In this document: positions 1 to 8,045 of the stretch, one piece after another
Position numbering within the stretch: the first letter of the stretch is position 1
How the letters are laid out: every line of letters begins with the position of its first letter
NCBI RefSeq assembly: GCF_000252855.1
Contig: NC_017045.1
Location: 1,116,001 to 1,180,000, forward strand
Direction of reading: 5' to 3'
Length of the DNA stretch: 64,000 bases
Source: Riemerella anatipestifer ATCC 11845 = DSM 15868
GTDB lineage: Bacteria > Bacteroidota > Bacteroidia > Flavobacteriales > Weeksellaceae
Made by a program: the position numbers and the translations under genes
Notes under the pieces: generated by a model
What the model saw: only the letters and a program-made list of their open reading frames with translations
What the model was told of the DNA's origin: nothing
The model's database searches: none

Positions 1-2274
1 AAAAACCGAAGCCTAGACAGTGATGGCGATAAAGTTTTTGAAACTCTTTTCGCTAACTTGTTTAAAAACCACAACTACGGTAAGCAAACCACTATCGGTA
101 CTGTGGAACACCTTAAAAACCCTTCTTTAGTAGAGATTAGAAAATATTTTAACACTTACTATGTGCCTAACAATATGGGCATCATTATGTCGGGAGATTT
201 TAACCCAGACGAAGTGATTAAGAAAATAGACCAAAGTTTTGGTTATATGAAATATAGCCCTGTACCTAAGTACACTTTCTCTCCAGAAACACCTACCAAT
301 CAGCCTATTATTAAAGAGATTGTAGGTCCTGATGCAGAAGGTCTTACTATGGGCTTCCGTCTTCCAGGTAATAAAGACAAAGATGTTCTGTTAGCTGATT
401 TGGTAGGACAGATTTTAACCAATGGTAAAGCAGGACTACTAGACCTCAACCTTGTGAAAAAACAAAAACTTCTTTCCGCAGGAGCGTTCTCTTTTTTGCT
501 TATAGACCACGGTGTACTTTACATTAGTGCTAAACCTACCTCTGGACAATCTTTAGAAGAAGTAAAAGATTTGGTACTTAACGAAATTGACAACCTGAAA
601 AAAGGAAACTTTGATGAGCAGCTCATCACTTCTATCGTAAATAATATGAAGAAGATGAAAATCAAAGATTCTGAAAACTATGGCGACCGTGCTAGTGTTC
701 TAATGGACGCCTTCACTTCCGAATTAGACTGGAAAGACCAAGTGGCTTATGTTAACAACCTTTCTAAAATCACAAAACAGCAAGTGGTAGATTTCGCTAA
801 CAAATATTTAGGGAACAACTATGTTGCAGTACTCAAAAGAAAAGGTGAAAAATCTGAAAGCATCAAGATAGAAAAACCTGAAATCACTCCAGTAGAAACC
901 AATGCTGACAAACAAAGTGATTTTGTGAAGATGGTTGCTTCTATGCCGAGCAATAGTTCTAAACCTGTATTTTTAGACTATAACAAAGACCTTAAAAAGT
1001 CTAAACTTGCACAAGCAGAAGTGCTTTATGTGCCTAACCAAGACAATAGTCTTTTCAGATTGATGTATCGTTATAAGATAGGAAGTCTTAACGATTTAAA
1101 GCAATCTATCGCTTCACAATACATTCAGTTTTTAGGAACAGATAAGAAATCTTCCGAAGCTATTTCTAAAGAGTTTTACAGAATCGCTAGTAGCTTTAAA
1201 GTATCTACAGGAGAGGAATATACTACCGTTACAATAGAAGGTTTACAAGAAAACTTCGACCAAGCCGTGAGCCTATACGAAGATTTAGTTCTTAACGCTA
1301 AACCTGATGAAATTGCCCTTACCAACCTAAAAGCTAGGCTTATGAAAGGTAGAAAAGATGCTAAACTTAACAAAAATGCTATCTTACAAGGGCTTACTAG
1401 CTATGCGACTTATGGAGCGGACAACAAATTCAACTATGTGCTTTCAGACGATGAACTTAACAAAATCACCGCTGATGAACTTGTGGCGAGAATTAAACAA
1501 CTCAACAACTACGAGCAGACCATTATTTACTACGGTCCTGAAAAACTAAATGTACTTGTAAACAAATTGAGTAAACTCCACAAGATGCCAAGCACTTTGG
1601 CAAAACCAACCCCTACGAAGGTATTTACACAAGTAAAACAGGATAGAAATCAAGTTTTATTTGCTGACTATGATATGGTTCAAGCTGAAACTAGATGGAT
1701 TAGAAATACAGACCTCTACGACCCTAACAAAACCGCATTAGTAAAGGTATTCAATAATTACTTTGGTGGTGGTATGGGTGCCATTGTGTTCCAAACCATT
1801 AGAGAGAGTAAAGCTTTAGCTTACAGCACCTTTGCTTACTATGTTCAGCCAAGCAAAAAAGAAGAGAAGTACACTTTATTAGGATATGTAGGTAGCCAAT
1901 CGGACAAGTTCAACGAGGCAACTACTTCTATGAATGAGCTACTTAACAAACTCCCAGAACTTCCAGAAAACCTCAACCTAGCTAAAGGACAAACCAAAAA
2001 AGATATAGAAACCGAACGCATTACACAAGACGGTATCATCTTTAATTATTTGGAAGCTCAAAGACTAGGATTAAAAGAGGATATTAGAAAAACTATCTAC
2101 CAAACTGTTGATAAAATTAGCTTTGCAGATTTAAAAAATTTCCACCAAAATTATCTTGCTAACCAACCTTACACTTATGCTGTCGTAGCGTCTAAAGATA
2201 AGGTTAAAGAGGATGATATGAAGAAATTAGGCGAACTTAAAAAGCTAAGTTTGGAAGAAATCTTCGGATACTAA
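1..2274 (+). CDS. M16 family zinc peptidase, 3' part (5' end outside window)
   Basis: The reading frame is open from base 1, so this is the C-terminal ~757 residues of a larger protein; a TTG at 58 is an internal codon, not a start. The visible part has the M16 (insulinase/pitrilysin-like) pattern: the tail of a first M16 unit (M-G-F-R-L-P-G, then G-Q-I-L-T-N-G) and a second unit near residues 560-640 with N-Y-F-G-G-G-M-G and F-Q-T-I-R-E-S-K-A-L-A-Y-S, the M16 C-domain motif. The catalytic HxxEH would lie upstream and is not seen. In Bacteroidota such two-unit proteins of about 950 residues are usually secreted or periplasmic; the signal peptide cannot be checked here. A terminator follows. 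Family call is firm, substrate unknown. Confidence 0.88.
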   Translation, partial: KNRSLDSDGDKVFETLFANLFKNHNYGKQTTIGTVEHLKNPSLVEIRKYFNTYYVPNNMGIIMSGDFNPDEVIKKIDQSFGYMKYSPVPKYTFSPETPTNQPIIKEIVGPDAEGLTMGFRLPGNKDKDVLLADLVGQILTNGKAGLLDLNLVKKQKLLSAGAFSFLLIDHGVLYISAKPTSGQSLEEVKDLVLNEIDNLKKGNFDEQLITSIVNNMKKMKIKDSENYGDRASVLMDAFTSELDWKDQVAYVNNLSKITKQQVVDFANKYLGNNYVAVLKRKGEKSESIKIEKPEITPVETNADKQSDFVKMVASMPSNSSKPVFLDYNKDLKKSKLAQAEVLYVPNQDNSLFRLMYRYKIGSLNDLKQSIASQYIQFLGTDKKSSEAISKEFYRIASSFKVSTGEEYTTVTIEGLQENFDQAVSLYEDLVLNAKPDEIALTNLKARLMKGRKDAKLNKNAILQGLTSYATYGADNKFNYVLSDDELNKITADELVARIKQLNNYEQTIIYYGPEKLNVLVNKLSKLHKMPSTLAKPTPTKVFTQVKQDRNQVLFADYDMVQAETRWIRNTDLYDPNKTALVKVFNNYFGGGMGAIVFQTIRESKALAYSTFAYYVQPSKKEEKYTLLGYVGSQSDKFNEATTSMNELLNKLPELPENLNLAKGQTKKDIETERITQDGIIFNYLEAQRLGLKEDIRKTIYQTVDKISFADLKNFHQNYLANQPYTYAVVASKDKVKEDDMKKLGELKKLSLEEIFGY

Positions 2275-2299
2275 ACCAATCCTCCGTTTAAGGCAAAAG

Positions 2300-2330
2300 A
2301 AGTCGAAACATAATTGTTTCGGCTTTTTTT
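2300..2330 (+). terminator. Intrinsic terminator after the M16 peptidase gene
   Basis: An 11-bp stem (AAGTCGAAACA with TGTTTCGGCTT, one G-U pair) and a 4-nt loop are followed by a run of seven T. It lies 25 bases after the peptidase stop codon. Confidence 0.85.
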
Positions 2331-2381
2331 GTCCTTTACTCTAAAAGATTTTATTTAACTTTAGACCTAAATTAATTCAAA

Positions 2382-3260
2382 ATGAACTATACAGATTCTA
2401 TGCTCAGAGAGAATGCTCTTAAAGATAAAGTAGCCATTGTAACAGGTGGCGGTAGCGGATTAGGAAAAGCCATGTCAAAATATTTCTTAGAATTAGGGGC
2501 TAAAGTAGTCATTACTTCTAGAGATTTAGACAAACTAAAAAACACAGCTACAGAACTAGAAAATGCCACTGGCGGTACAGTGTTACCACTCGCTTGTGAT
2601 GTCAGAAATTACGATGAAGTGGAAGCAATGAAAGCAGAAGCCCTAAAAACTTTCGGAAAGATAGATATTTTAGTAAATAATGCTGCGGGGAACTTTATCT
2701 CGCCTACCGAAAGGCTATCTGCCAATGCCTTTGATGTTATTATTGATATTGTATTAAAAGGGACTAAAAACTGCACCCTATCTATCGGCAAGCATTGGAT
2801 TGAAGAAAAACAAAAAGGAACTGTACTTAATATTGTTACCACTTATTCTTGGACAGGCTCTGGCTATGTGGTGCCTTCAGCTTGTGCAAAGGCAGGTGTA
2901 TTGGCAATGACAAGAAGCCTTGCTGTAGAATGGGCAAAGTACGGTATTAGATTTAATGCGATAGCTCCAGGACCTTTCCCTACCAAAGGAGCATGGGAAC
3001 GCTTACTCCCAGGAGACCTTGCTGAGAAGTTTGATATGAGAAAAAATGTTCCTCTAAGAAGAGTGGGCGAACACCAAGAGTTAGCAAACCTTGCGGCTTA
3101 TTTGGTTTCTGATTTTTCAGCTTACATCAATGGAGAAGTAATTACCATAGACGGTGGCGAGTGGCTACAGGGTGCTGGGGAATTTAATATGTTAGAACAA
3201 ATCCCTGCCGAAATGTGGGACGCCCTAGAAATAATGATAAAGGCGAAAAAGGGTAAATAA
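2382..3260 (+). CDS. SDR family oxidoreductase, 2,4-dienoyl-CoA reductase-like
   Basis: 292-residue short-chain dehydrogenase. It has the Rossmann motif T-G-G-G-S-G-L-G at 21-28, D73 in A-C-D-V, and N-N-A-A-G at 99-103. Instead of the classical YxxxK it has Y155 and K170 spaced as in 2,4-dienoyl-CoA reductases, within T-G-S-G-Y-V-V-P-S-A-C-A-K-A-G, and it ends with the family's I-D-G-G-E-W-L-Q-G-A-G-E-F. The likely role is NADPH-dependent reduction of 2,4-dienoyl-CoA in degradation of unsaturated fatty acids. The class is firm; the exact substrate is inferred from motif resemblance. It is monocistronic, between two terminators, with an AT-rich upstream region and no Shine-Dalgarno. Confidence 0.85.
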   Translation: MNYTDSMLRENALKDKVAIVTGGGSGLGKAMSKYFLELGAKVVITSRDLDKLKNTATELENATGGTVLPLACDVRNYDEVEAMKAEALKTFGKIDILVNNAAGNFISPTERLSANAFDVIIDIVLKGTKNCTLSIGKHWIEEKQKGTVLNIVTTYSWTGSGYVVPSACAKAGVLAMTRSLAVEWAKYGIRFNAIAPGPFPTKGAWERLLPGDLAEKFDMRKNVPLRRVGEHQELANLAAYLVSDFSAYINGEVITIDGGEWLQGAGEFNMLEQIPAEMWDALEIMIKAKKGK

Positions 3261-3288
3261 TACTCAAATCTTAATTTATAATAATGTA

Positions 3289-3315
3289 GGGCAAATTTTA
3301 TGTTTGCCCTTTTTT
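3289..3315 (+). terminator. Intrinsic terminator after the SDR gene
   Basis: Stem GGGCAAA / TTTGCCC with a 7-nt loop, then six T. An ATG inside the stem-loop (3300) is in frame with recJ but is an unlikely start for that reason. Confidence 0.88.
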
Positions 3316-3318
3316 CGT

Positions 3319-3326
3319 TACTTTTG
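3319..3326 (+). promoter_or_regulatory. -7 promoter element for recJ
   Basis: TACTTTTG matches the Bacteroidota -7 consensus TAnnTTTG and ends 6 bases before the preferred recJ ATG. The transcript would start at or very near the start codon, so recJ mRNA may be leaderless. No good -33 box is evident at the usual spacing. Confidence 0.6.
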
Positions 3327-3332
3327 TGGTCT

Positions 3333-5042
3333 ATGAATCAAAAATGGATTTACAAACCAGAACCTAGCGAGGAAGTAGTAGATGCCCTTATTTCATCTAT
3401 AGGCTATGGCACACTAGAGTCTAAAATACTCGTCCTCCGCGAGATAGATAATTATCAGAAAGCAAGAGAATTCTTTAAACCCAACCTTGAAGATATACAC
3501 AACCCATTCTTAATGGCAGATATGCAAAACGCCGTAGAACGCATTGCTACCGCTATAGAGAACGGAGAAAAAATATTAGTCTATGGAGATTATGATGTAG
3601 ATGGCACCACTGCCGTAGCACTAATGTACCTATACCTTAGTAAAATTGTAGAGAAGAAATATCTAGATTTTTACATTCCTGACCGAAATACAGAAGGCTA
3701 TGGTATTTCCAAAGAAGGGATAGATTTCGCTAAAGAAAACGGCTTTTCGCTAATTATTGCTTTAGATTGTGGCATAAAAGCTATTGATAAGATAGATTAC
3801 GCTAAAGAGTTAGGGATAGACTTTATTATATGCGACCACCACTTACCAGGGGAAAACATTCCTAAAGCAGTAGCCGTACTAGACCCCAAAAGAACCGATT
3901 GCCGTTATCCTTTCAAGGAACTTTCAGGCTGCGGTGTAGGGTTTAAACTATGCCAAGGACTCAATAATATTTATAGAATACCCGATGAGGAGCTGTACGA
4001 ACTTACAGATTTGTTAGCCATTTCTATCGCGGCGGATATCGTCTCTATGACGGGCGAAAACCGTGTACTCGCAAAGTTAGGACTTAAAACCTTGAGAAAA
4101 ACTAGAAATCTAGGTATAAGGCTTTTAATCCCAAAAGAAAAACTAGCGACTTTTGATATTTCTAATATCGTGTTTGAAATCGCACCAAAAATAAATGCCG
4201 CAGGAAGAATTTCACACGGTAAAGCTGCTGTGGAACTCATGGTTTCAGATAACTTAAAGCACGCCACACAGATTGTAGAAAACATACTAAACCTCAACGA
4301 CCACAGGAGAGAAATGGATATGAGTTCTACCACCGCTGCACTCCAGCAGGTAATAGACACCCAACAAATTCAAAACGCCACCACCGTAGTTTATGGCTCC
4401 GATTGGAACAAAGGCGTTATAGGAATTGTAGCCTCGAGGCTTACCGAAACTTATTATAAACCTACCGTTGTATTTACCGATGGTAATAATGGAGAGATTG
4501 TAGCTTCGGCAAGGTCGGTATCAGATTTTGATGTTCATGCCGCTTTGGAAGAGTGTTCGGATTTATTTCTAAAATTCGGAGGACACCCTGCTGCTGCTGG
4601 GCTTTCTATGGAAAAAGAAAAATTTGAACTCTTTAAAGAAAAGTTTGAAAAAACAGTTGCAAAGAATATCAAAGAACATCAAAAAGAACCTAGTATCACT
4701 ATTGATACCGTAGTAGATATAGACGACTTAAATAAGGATTTCTATAATTTTCATAGAAAACTAGCTCCGTTTGGCCCTCATAATATGAAACCTATTTTAG
4801 TCCTTAAAAATCTTAATATCAGCGGGCATGTAAAGCAAATGGGTAAGGATAACAGCCACATTAAGTTTTACATTCAAAACCCAAACAACAAGCGGAATAT
4901 AGAATGCGTAGGATTTAAACTAGGTCATTTCGCAGACGAGTTCCGCAATAAAACCTTTGATTTAGCCTTTACCGTAGAAGAAAACCACTGGAAAGGTAAT
5001 GTAACTTATTACCTCAACATCAAAGGCGTTAAATTCTCTTAA
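3333..5042 (+). CDS. recJ: Single-stranded-DNA-specific exonuclease RecJ
   Basis: 569 residues from the ATG at 3333, chosen over the in-frame ATG at 3300 because 3300 lies inside a terminator and upstream of the -7 box. RecJ digests single-stranded DNA 5' to 3' in recombination and repair. DHH-phosphoesterase motifs: D-Y-D-V-D-G at 86-91, D-C-G at 145-147 and D-H-H at 168-170. The DHHA1 domain has the G-G-H-P-A-A-A-G signature in the fourth hundred residues, and a C-terminal OB-like domain follows. Length is normal for the family. nadD follows after 9 bases, so the two are probably cotranscribed. Confidence 0.96.
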   Translation: MNQKWIYKPEPSEEVVDALISSIGYGTLESKILVLREIDNYQKAREFFKPNLEDIHNPFLMADMQNAVERIATAIENGEKILVYGDYDVDGTTAVALMYLYLSKIVEKKYLDFYIPDRNTEGYGISKEGIDFAKENGFSLIIALDCGIKAIDKIDYAKELGIDFIICDHHLPGENIPKAVAVLDPKRTDCRYPFKELSGCGVGFKLCQGLNNIYRIPDEELYELTDLLAISIAADIVSMTGENRVLAKLGLKTLRKTRNLGIRLLIPKEKLATFDISNIVFEIAPKINAAGRISHGKAAVELMVSDNLKHATQIVENILNLNDHRREMDMSSTTAALQQVIDTQQIQNATTVVYGSDWNKGVIGIVASRLTETYYKPTVVFTDGNNGEIVASARSVSDFDVHAALEECSDLFLKFGGHPAAAGLSMEKEKFELFKEKFEKTVAKNIKEHQKEPSITIDTVVDIDDLNKDFYNFHRKLAPFGPHNMKPILVLKNLNISGHVKQMGKDNSHIKFYIQNPNNKRNIECVGFKLGHFADEFRNKTFDLAFTVEENHWKGNVTYYLNIKGVKFS

Positions 5043-5051
5043 TATCAACCC

Positions 5052-5636
5052 ATGAAGAAAGTAAGCCTATTTTTCGGTTCATTTAACCCCATACATATTG
5101 GGCATCTTATCTTGGCTAACTACATTTTGGAACACTCCGATATGGACGAGCTTTGGTTCGTGGTAAGCCCTCAAAATCCGTTTAAGGAAAAAAAATCTTT
5201 ACTAGCAGACCACAACCGCTTGGAAATGGTAGAGCTTGCCATTAAAAATTATCCTAAAATGAGAGCTTCTAATATAGAGTTTTCGCTCCCACAGCCTAGC
5301 TATACCATAGATACCTTAACCTATCTTCATGAGAAATATCCTGACCATAATTTCAGTCTTATCATGGGTGAGGACAATCTAGCGTCTCTACACAAATGGA
5401 AAAATGCCGATAGGTTGGTAGAACAATACCAAATTATAGTTTACCCTAGAATTTTTGAACATACTGAGGAAGAATATCCCTACAAAGATCATCCTAACAT
5501 TCACCAAATCAATGCTCCTATTATAGAGCTTTCTTCTACGGAAATTAGAAATATGATTAAGAATGGTAAAAACACTCGCCCTATGCTTCCCATTGAAGTA
5601 TTTGAATATTTAGACGGAAGCCATTTTTATAAATAA
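5052..5636 (+). CDS. nadD: Nicotinate-nucleotide adenylyltransferase NadD
   Basis: 194 residues. It transfers AMP from ATP to nicotinate mononucleotide to make deamido-NAD in NAD synthesis. The nucleotidyltransferase motif G-S-F-N-P-I-H-I-G-H lies at 9-18 with both catalytic histidines, and the C-terminal I-E-L-S-S-T-E-I-R carries the second conserved ISSTxIR-type motif. Start is the first ATG, 9 bases after recJ; the DUF3817 gene follows after 22 bases, suggesting one transcript. Confidence 0.95.
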   Translation: MKKVSLFFGSFNPIHIGHLILANYILEHSDMDELWFVVSPQNPFKEKKSLLADHNRLEMVELAIKNYPKMRASNIEFSLPQPSYTIDTLTYLHEKYPDHNFSLIMGEDNLASLHKWKNADRLVEQYQIIVYPRIFEHTEEEYPYKDHPNIHQINAPIIELSSTEIRNMIKNGKNTRPMLPIEVFEYLDGSHFYK

Positions 5637-5658
5637 ACTTCACAGCTTACACAGAATT

Positions 5659-6000
5659 ATGAATATAATTGATAAATTTTTCAGCAAGTATCCTGAGGAT
5701 AAACTCATAAAATGGTTTAAACAAAGCTGCGTTGCAGAAGCCATTTCTTGCTTCTTACTCTACGGCATCGCTATGATTTGGAAACGCTACGATACCGAAG
5801 GTCTTCTTCCTACGATATTCATCATTATTGCAGGTAATATACACGGTTTATTTTTCACTTTATACCTGTTGCTATGTCTTCCTGCGAGGAGAATTTTTAA
5901 ATGGGACGATGAAGATTTCGTATTTGCTCTATTGGCGGCATTCTTTCCGTTCGCAACAATATGGGTAGAAAGAAAACTCGCAAAAATGGATAGAGAGTAA
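5659..6000 (+). CDS. Small membrane protein, DUF3817-like
   Basis: 113 residues with three or so hydrophobic segments (about 27-42, 51-75 and 87-103). The pattern A-E-A-I-S near the N-terminus and G-N-I-H-G-L-F-F-T-L-Y in the middle fits DUF3817 membrane proteins. Function is unknown. It is last in the recJ-nadD run. No classical terminator is obvious in the ~120 bases after it; the hairpin at 6127-6154 serves the opposite strand. Confidence 0.75.
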   Translation: MNIIDKFFSKYPEDKLIKWFKQSCVAEAISCFLLYGIAMIWKRYDTEGLLPTIFIIIAGNIHGLFFTLYLLLCLPARRIFKWDDEDFVFALLAAFFPFATIWVERKLAKMDRE

Positions 6001-6120
6001 GAATCCGTATTTATAGTTGTTTTTTTACTTACTGTCTATTTTCTAAAAATAAAAAACCGCTCTCAGAATACGTTATTTTTTTTAATTCAGAAGTGTTTTT
6101 TATATAAGTTTAACTTTAAA

Positions 6121-6154
6121 AATAAAAAAGTCTCCCTTTAACCAGAGAGACTTT
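6121..6154 (-). terminator. Intrinsic terminator for the tRNA-Glu / rpsT unit
   Basis: On the minus strand AAAGTCTC (6154-6147) pairs with GAGACTTT (6134-6127), followed by T-rich sequence. It lies just after the 3' end of the first tRNA-Glu gene. Confidence 0.8.
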
Positions 6155-6158
6155 AAAG

Positions 6159-6230
6159 TAGCCCGTAGGGGAATCGAACCCCTCTTGCAAGAATGAAAAT
6201 CTTGAGTCCTAACCGATAGACGAACGGGCC
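6159..6230 (-). tRNA. tRNA-Glu (anticodon TTC), copy 1
   Basis: Cloverleaf visible on the minus strand: acceptor GGCCCGT with ACGGGCT, D-arm with GGTTA, anticodon stem CAAGA/TCTTG with loop TTTTCAT (anticodon TTC), and T-arm with GGTTCGATTCC. CCA is not encoded. It differs from copy 2 in the D-loop (TATCGG here, TAGTGG there) and in the outer acceptor pairs. It lies 12 bases downstream of rpsT on the same strand. Confidence 0.95.
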
Positions 6231-6242
6231 GCTATAATTTTA

Positions 6243-6497
6243 TTAAGCTAGCTTATTAACATGCTTAGTTAACTTACTCTTTAAATTAGCTGCTTTATTC
6301 TTGTGAATAATATTTCTTTTAGCAAGCTTATCTATCAAAGAAATCACCTTAGGCAATTGCTCTGATGCAACATTTTTATCTTCCTCATTTCTTAATACTT
6401 TCACAGCAGTTCTAGTAGTCTTGTGATAGTATCTGTTACGAAGTCTTCTAACTTCATTCTGTCTTATTCTCTTAAGTGCTGATTTATGATTTGCCAT
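6243..6497 (-). CDS. rpsT: 30S ribosomal protein S20
   Basis: 84 residues, basic and helical. It starts [14 protein letters not shown], the S20 signature, and ends with the family's K-A-A-N-L-K-S-K-L. It binds 16S rRNA in the small subunit. It is a lone ribosomal gene set between two tRNA-Glu genes on the same strand, so the three are probably cotranscribed. Confidence 0.95.
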   Translation of the reverse strand: MANHKSALKRIRQNEVRRLRNRYYHKTTRTAVKVLRNEEDKNVASEQLPKVISLIDKLAKRNIIHKNKAANLKSKLTKHVNKLA

Positions 6498-6574
6498 AAC
6501 TTTCTAAAAACTTGGTTGCAAAAATATGCTTTTTTTTTAATTACCAAAATTATTTTAAAAAAAATTAAATTTAG

Positions 6575-6646
6575 TAGCCTATAGGGGAATCGAACCCCTG
6601 TTGCAAGAATGAAAATCTTGAGTCCTAACCACTAGACGAATAGGCC
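6575..6646 (-). tRNA. tRNA-Glu (anticodon TTC), copy 2
   Basis: Same fold as copy 1: acceptor GGCCTAT with ATAGGCT, anticodon loop TTTTCAT in stem CAAGA/TCTTG, T-loop TTCGATT. CCA is not encoded. It lies 77 bases upstream of the rpsT start, on the same strand. Confidence 0.95.
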
Positions 6647-6704
6647 ATTTCAGTTTTGGACTGCAAAAATACAGCTTTTTTTGAAATTACAAAATTTTTA
6701 TCAA

Positions 6705-7997
6705 CTATTTTATAACTTTTTCTACAACAACATTTTTAACACCTTTATTTTCAATAGATTTCATTTCAGAAATAGCTTCCTCCAAAGTAGAGAATTTACC
6801 ATAGGTATAGTAAAATTTACCACCATTTCGGTTTCTTTCAACATTATTCAATGTTTTAAGTATATAAGAATCATTCCCTAATTTTTTGTCTGTAACAGCC
6901 ACTTCTAAAGTATAATATCCCTGTGCTAATTTCTGATTAGGCACAAAACCTATAGCCACAGCATTTCTAAAACCGGCATCTTTTGCTGTTTTCACATTAG
7001 CATCTTTTATAGAAGCATAATTTGTAGTCCCATAATAATATTTATAGAAATTACCTTCTTTCATTGTAAAAACATAATTAAGCCCTTTCAAAGCAGGATC
7101 TCCCTCATTAAACTTATCAGCAGAACTCATCAGCAGAACTCTAAAATCATTTTTTAGTGGTTGCTCTTTAGGTTTCTCTGGTACATCATTAAAACTAGGT
7201 CTTCCACTTGTCTTATCATGAAGCTTTTTATATGCTACTACTGCATTATATATACTTTGAACTATAGCTTTTTGTCCAGAATCTGAAGATAAATAGGCTG
7301 CCTCATCATAATTACTAATAAACCCCATCTCTATAAGTACCGAAGGCATAGCATTTAACCTTAATACATGAAGGTTTTTCTGTTTAACTCCTCTAGAAAA
7401 TCTTTTATCTTTATTCACAAAGTTATCCTCTACAAAACTTCCGAAAATAAGACTTCTTTCCAAATATTTTTGTTGTTGAAGTTTAAGGGCTATCAAAGAT
7501 TCTGGCGTTTTAGGATCATAAGAAGCGAATGTTTGTTTATCTTCTTCATCTAGAAAAATAACATCATTTTCAGACTTCGCTACCTCTAAATTAGCTGCAT
7601 TTTGATCTGGCCCTTGCACAAAGGTTTCTGTGCCATAGGCACTACTTTTTGCCGCATTACAATGTATAGAAATAAACAAATCAGCCTTAGAACGGTTAGC
7701 TAAATTGGTTCTAGAAGTTAAGTTAGGATATACATCTTCTTTTCTTGTATAAATTATTCTAAGATCTTTGTTTTTTTCTAGCATTTCACCTAACTTCAAT
7801 ACTACTGAAAGAGTAACATCTTTTTCTCTTACTGTCCCCAAATCACTATAACTTCTGTAAGCACCGTGGTCACTCCCACCATGCCCAGCATCAAGAACGA
7901 TAGTGAATTTTTTCTGAGCCGTTATAGTTACGAATAAAACACTAAAAAAAAGTGCTAAATATTTTTTTATGGGAAATATATATTTAATCGTGTTCAT
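6705..7997 (-). CDS. N-acetylmuramoyl-L-alanine amidase with SPOR-like C-terminus
   Basis: 430 residues. An N-terminal signal peptide (hydrophobic 13-26, ending I-T-A-Q) sends it to the periplasm. The Amidase_3 zinc site is complete: H39 in D-A-G-H-G-G, E58 in R-E-K-D, H112 in S-I-H-C-N-A and catalytic E223 in L-I-E-M-G-F. It cleaves the bond between MurNAc and the stem peptide, typically in daughter-cell separation. From about 280 onward the protein has two aromatic repeats (F-Y-K-Y-Y-Y-G and K-F-Y-Y-T-Y-G-K-F) resembling a SPOR peptidoglycan-binding region; that part of the call is inference. The gene is divergent from lptD. Confidence 0.92.
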   Translation of the reverse strand: MNTIKYIFPIKKYLALFFSVLFVTITAQKKFTIVLDAGHGGSDHGAYRSYSDLGTVREKDVTLSVVLKLGEMLEKNKDLRIIYTRKEDVYPNLTSRTNLANRSKADLFISIHCNAAKSSAYGTETFVQGPDQNAANLEVAKSENDVIFLDEEDKQTFASYDPKTPESLIALKLQQQKYLERSLIFGSFVEDNFVNKDKRFSRGVKQKNLHVLRLNAMPSVLIEMGFISNYDEAAYLSSDSGQKAIVQSIYNAVVAYKKLHDKTSGRPSFNDVPEKPKEQPLKNDFRVLLMSSADKFNEGDPALKGLNYVFTMKEGNFYKYYYGTTNYASIKDANVKTAKDAGFRNAVAIGFVPNQKLAQGYYTLEVAVTDKKLGNDSYILKTLNNVERNRNGGKFYYTYGKFSTLEEAISEMKSIENKGVKNVVVEKVIK

Positions 7998-8013
7998 TTT
8001 TGATAAATTTTAC

Positions 8014-8021
8014 TAATTTTG
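8014..8021 (+). promoter_or_regulatory. -7 promoter element for lptD
   Basis: TAATTTTG fits TAnnTTTG. It overlaps the first possible lptD start codon (TTG at 8019), which argues that translation begins further downstream. Confidence 0.5.
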
Positions 8022-8045
8022 AAGCCAAATTTTCAATATAAAGCA

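Noticed and set aside
3971-4360. 129-codon open frame antisense to recJ
   Set aside because: It lies fully inside recJ, has no promoter, and its composition is that of a complementary-strand shadow.
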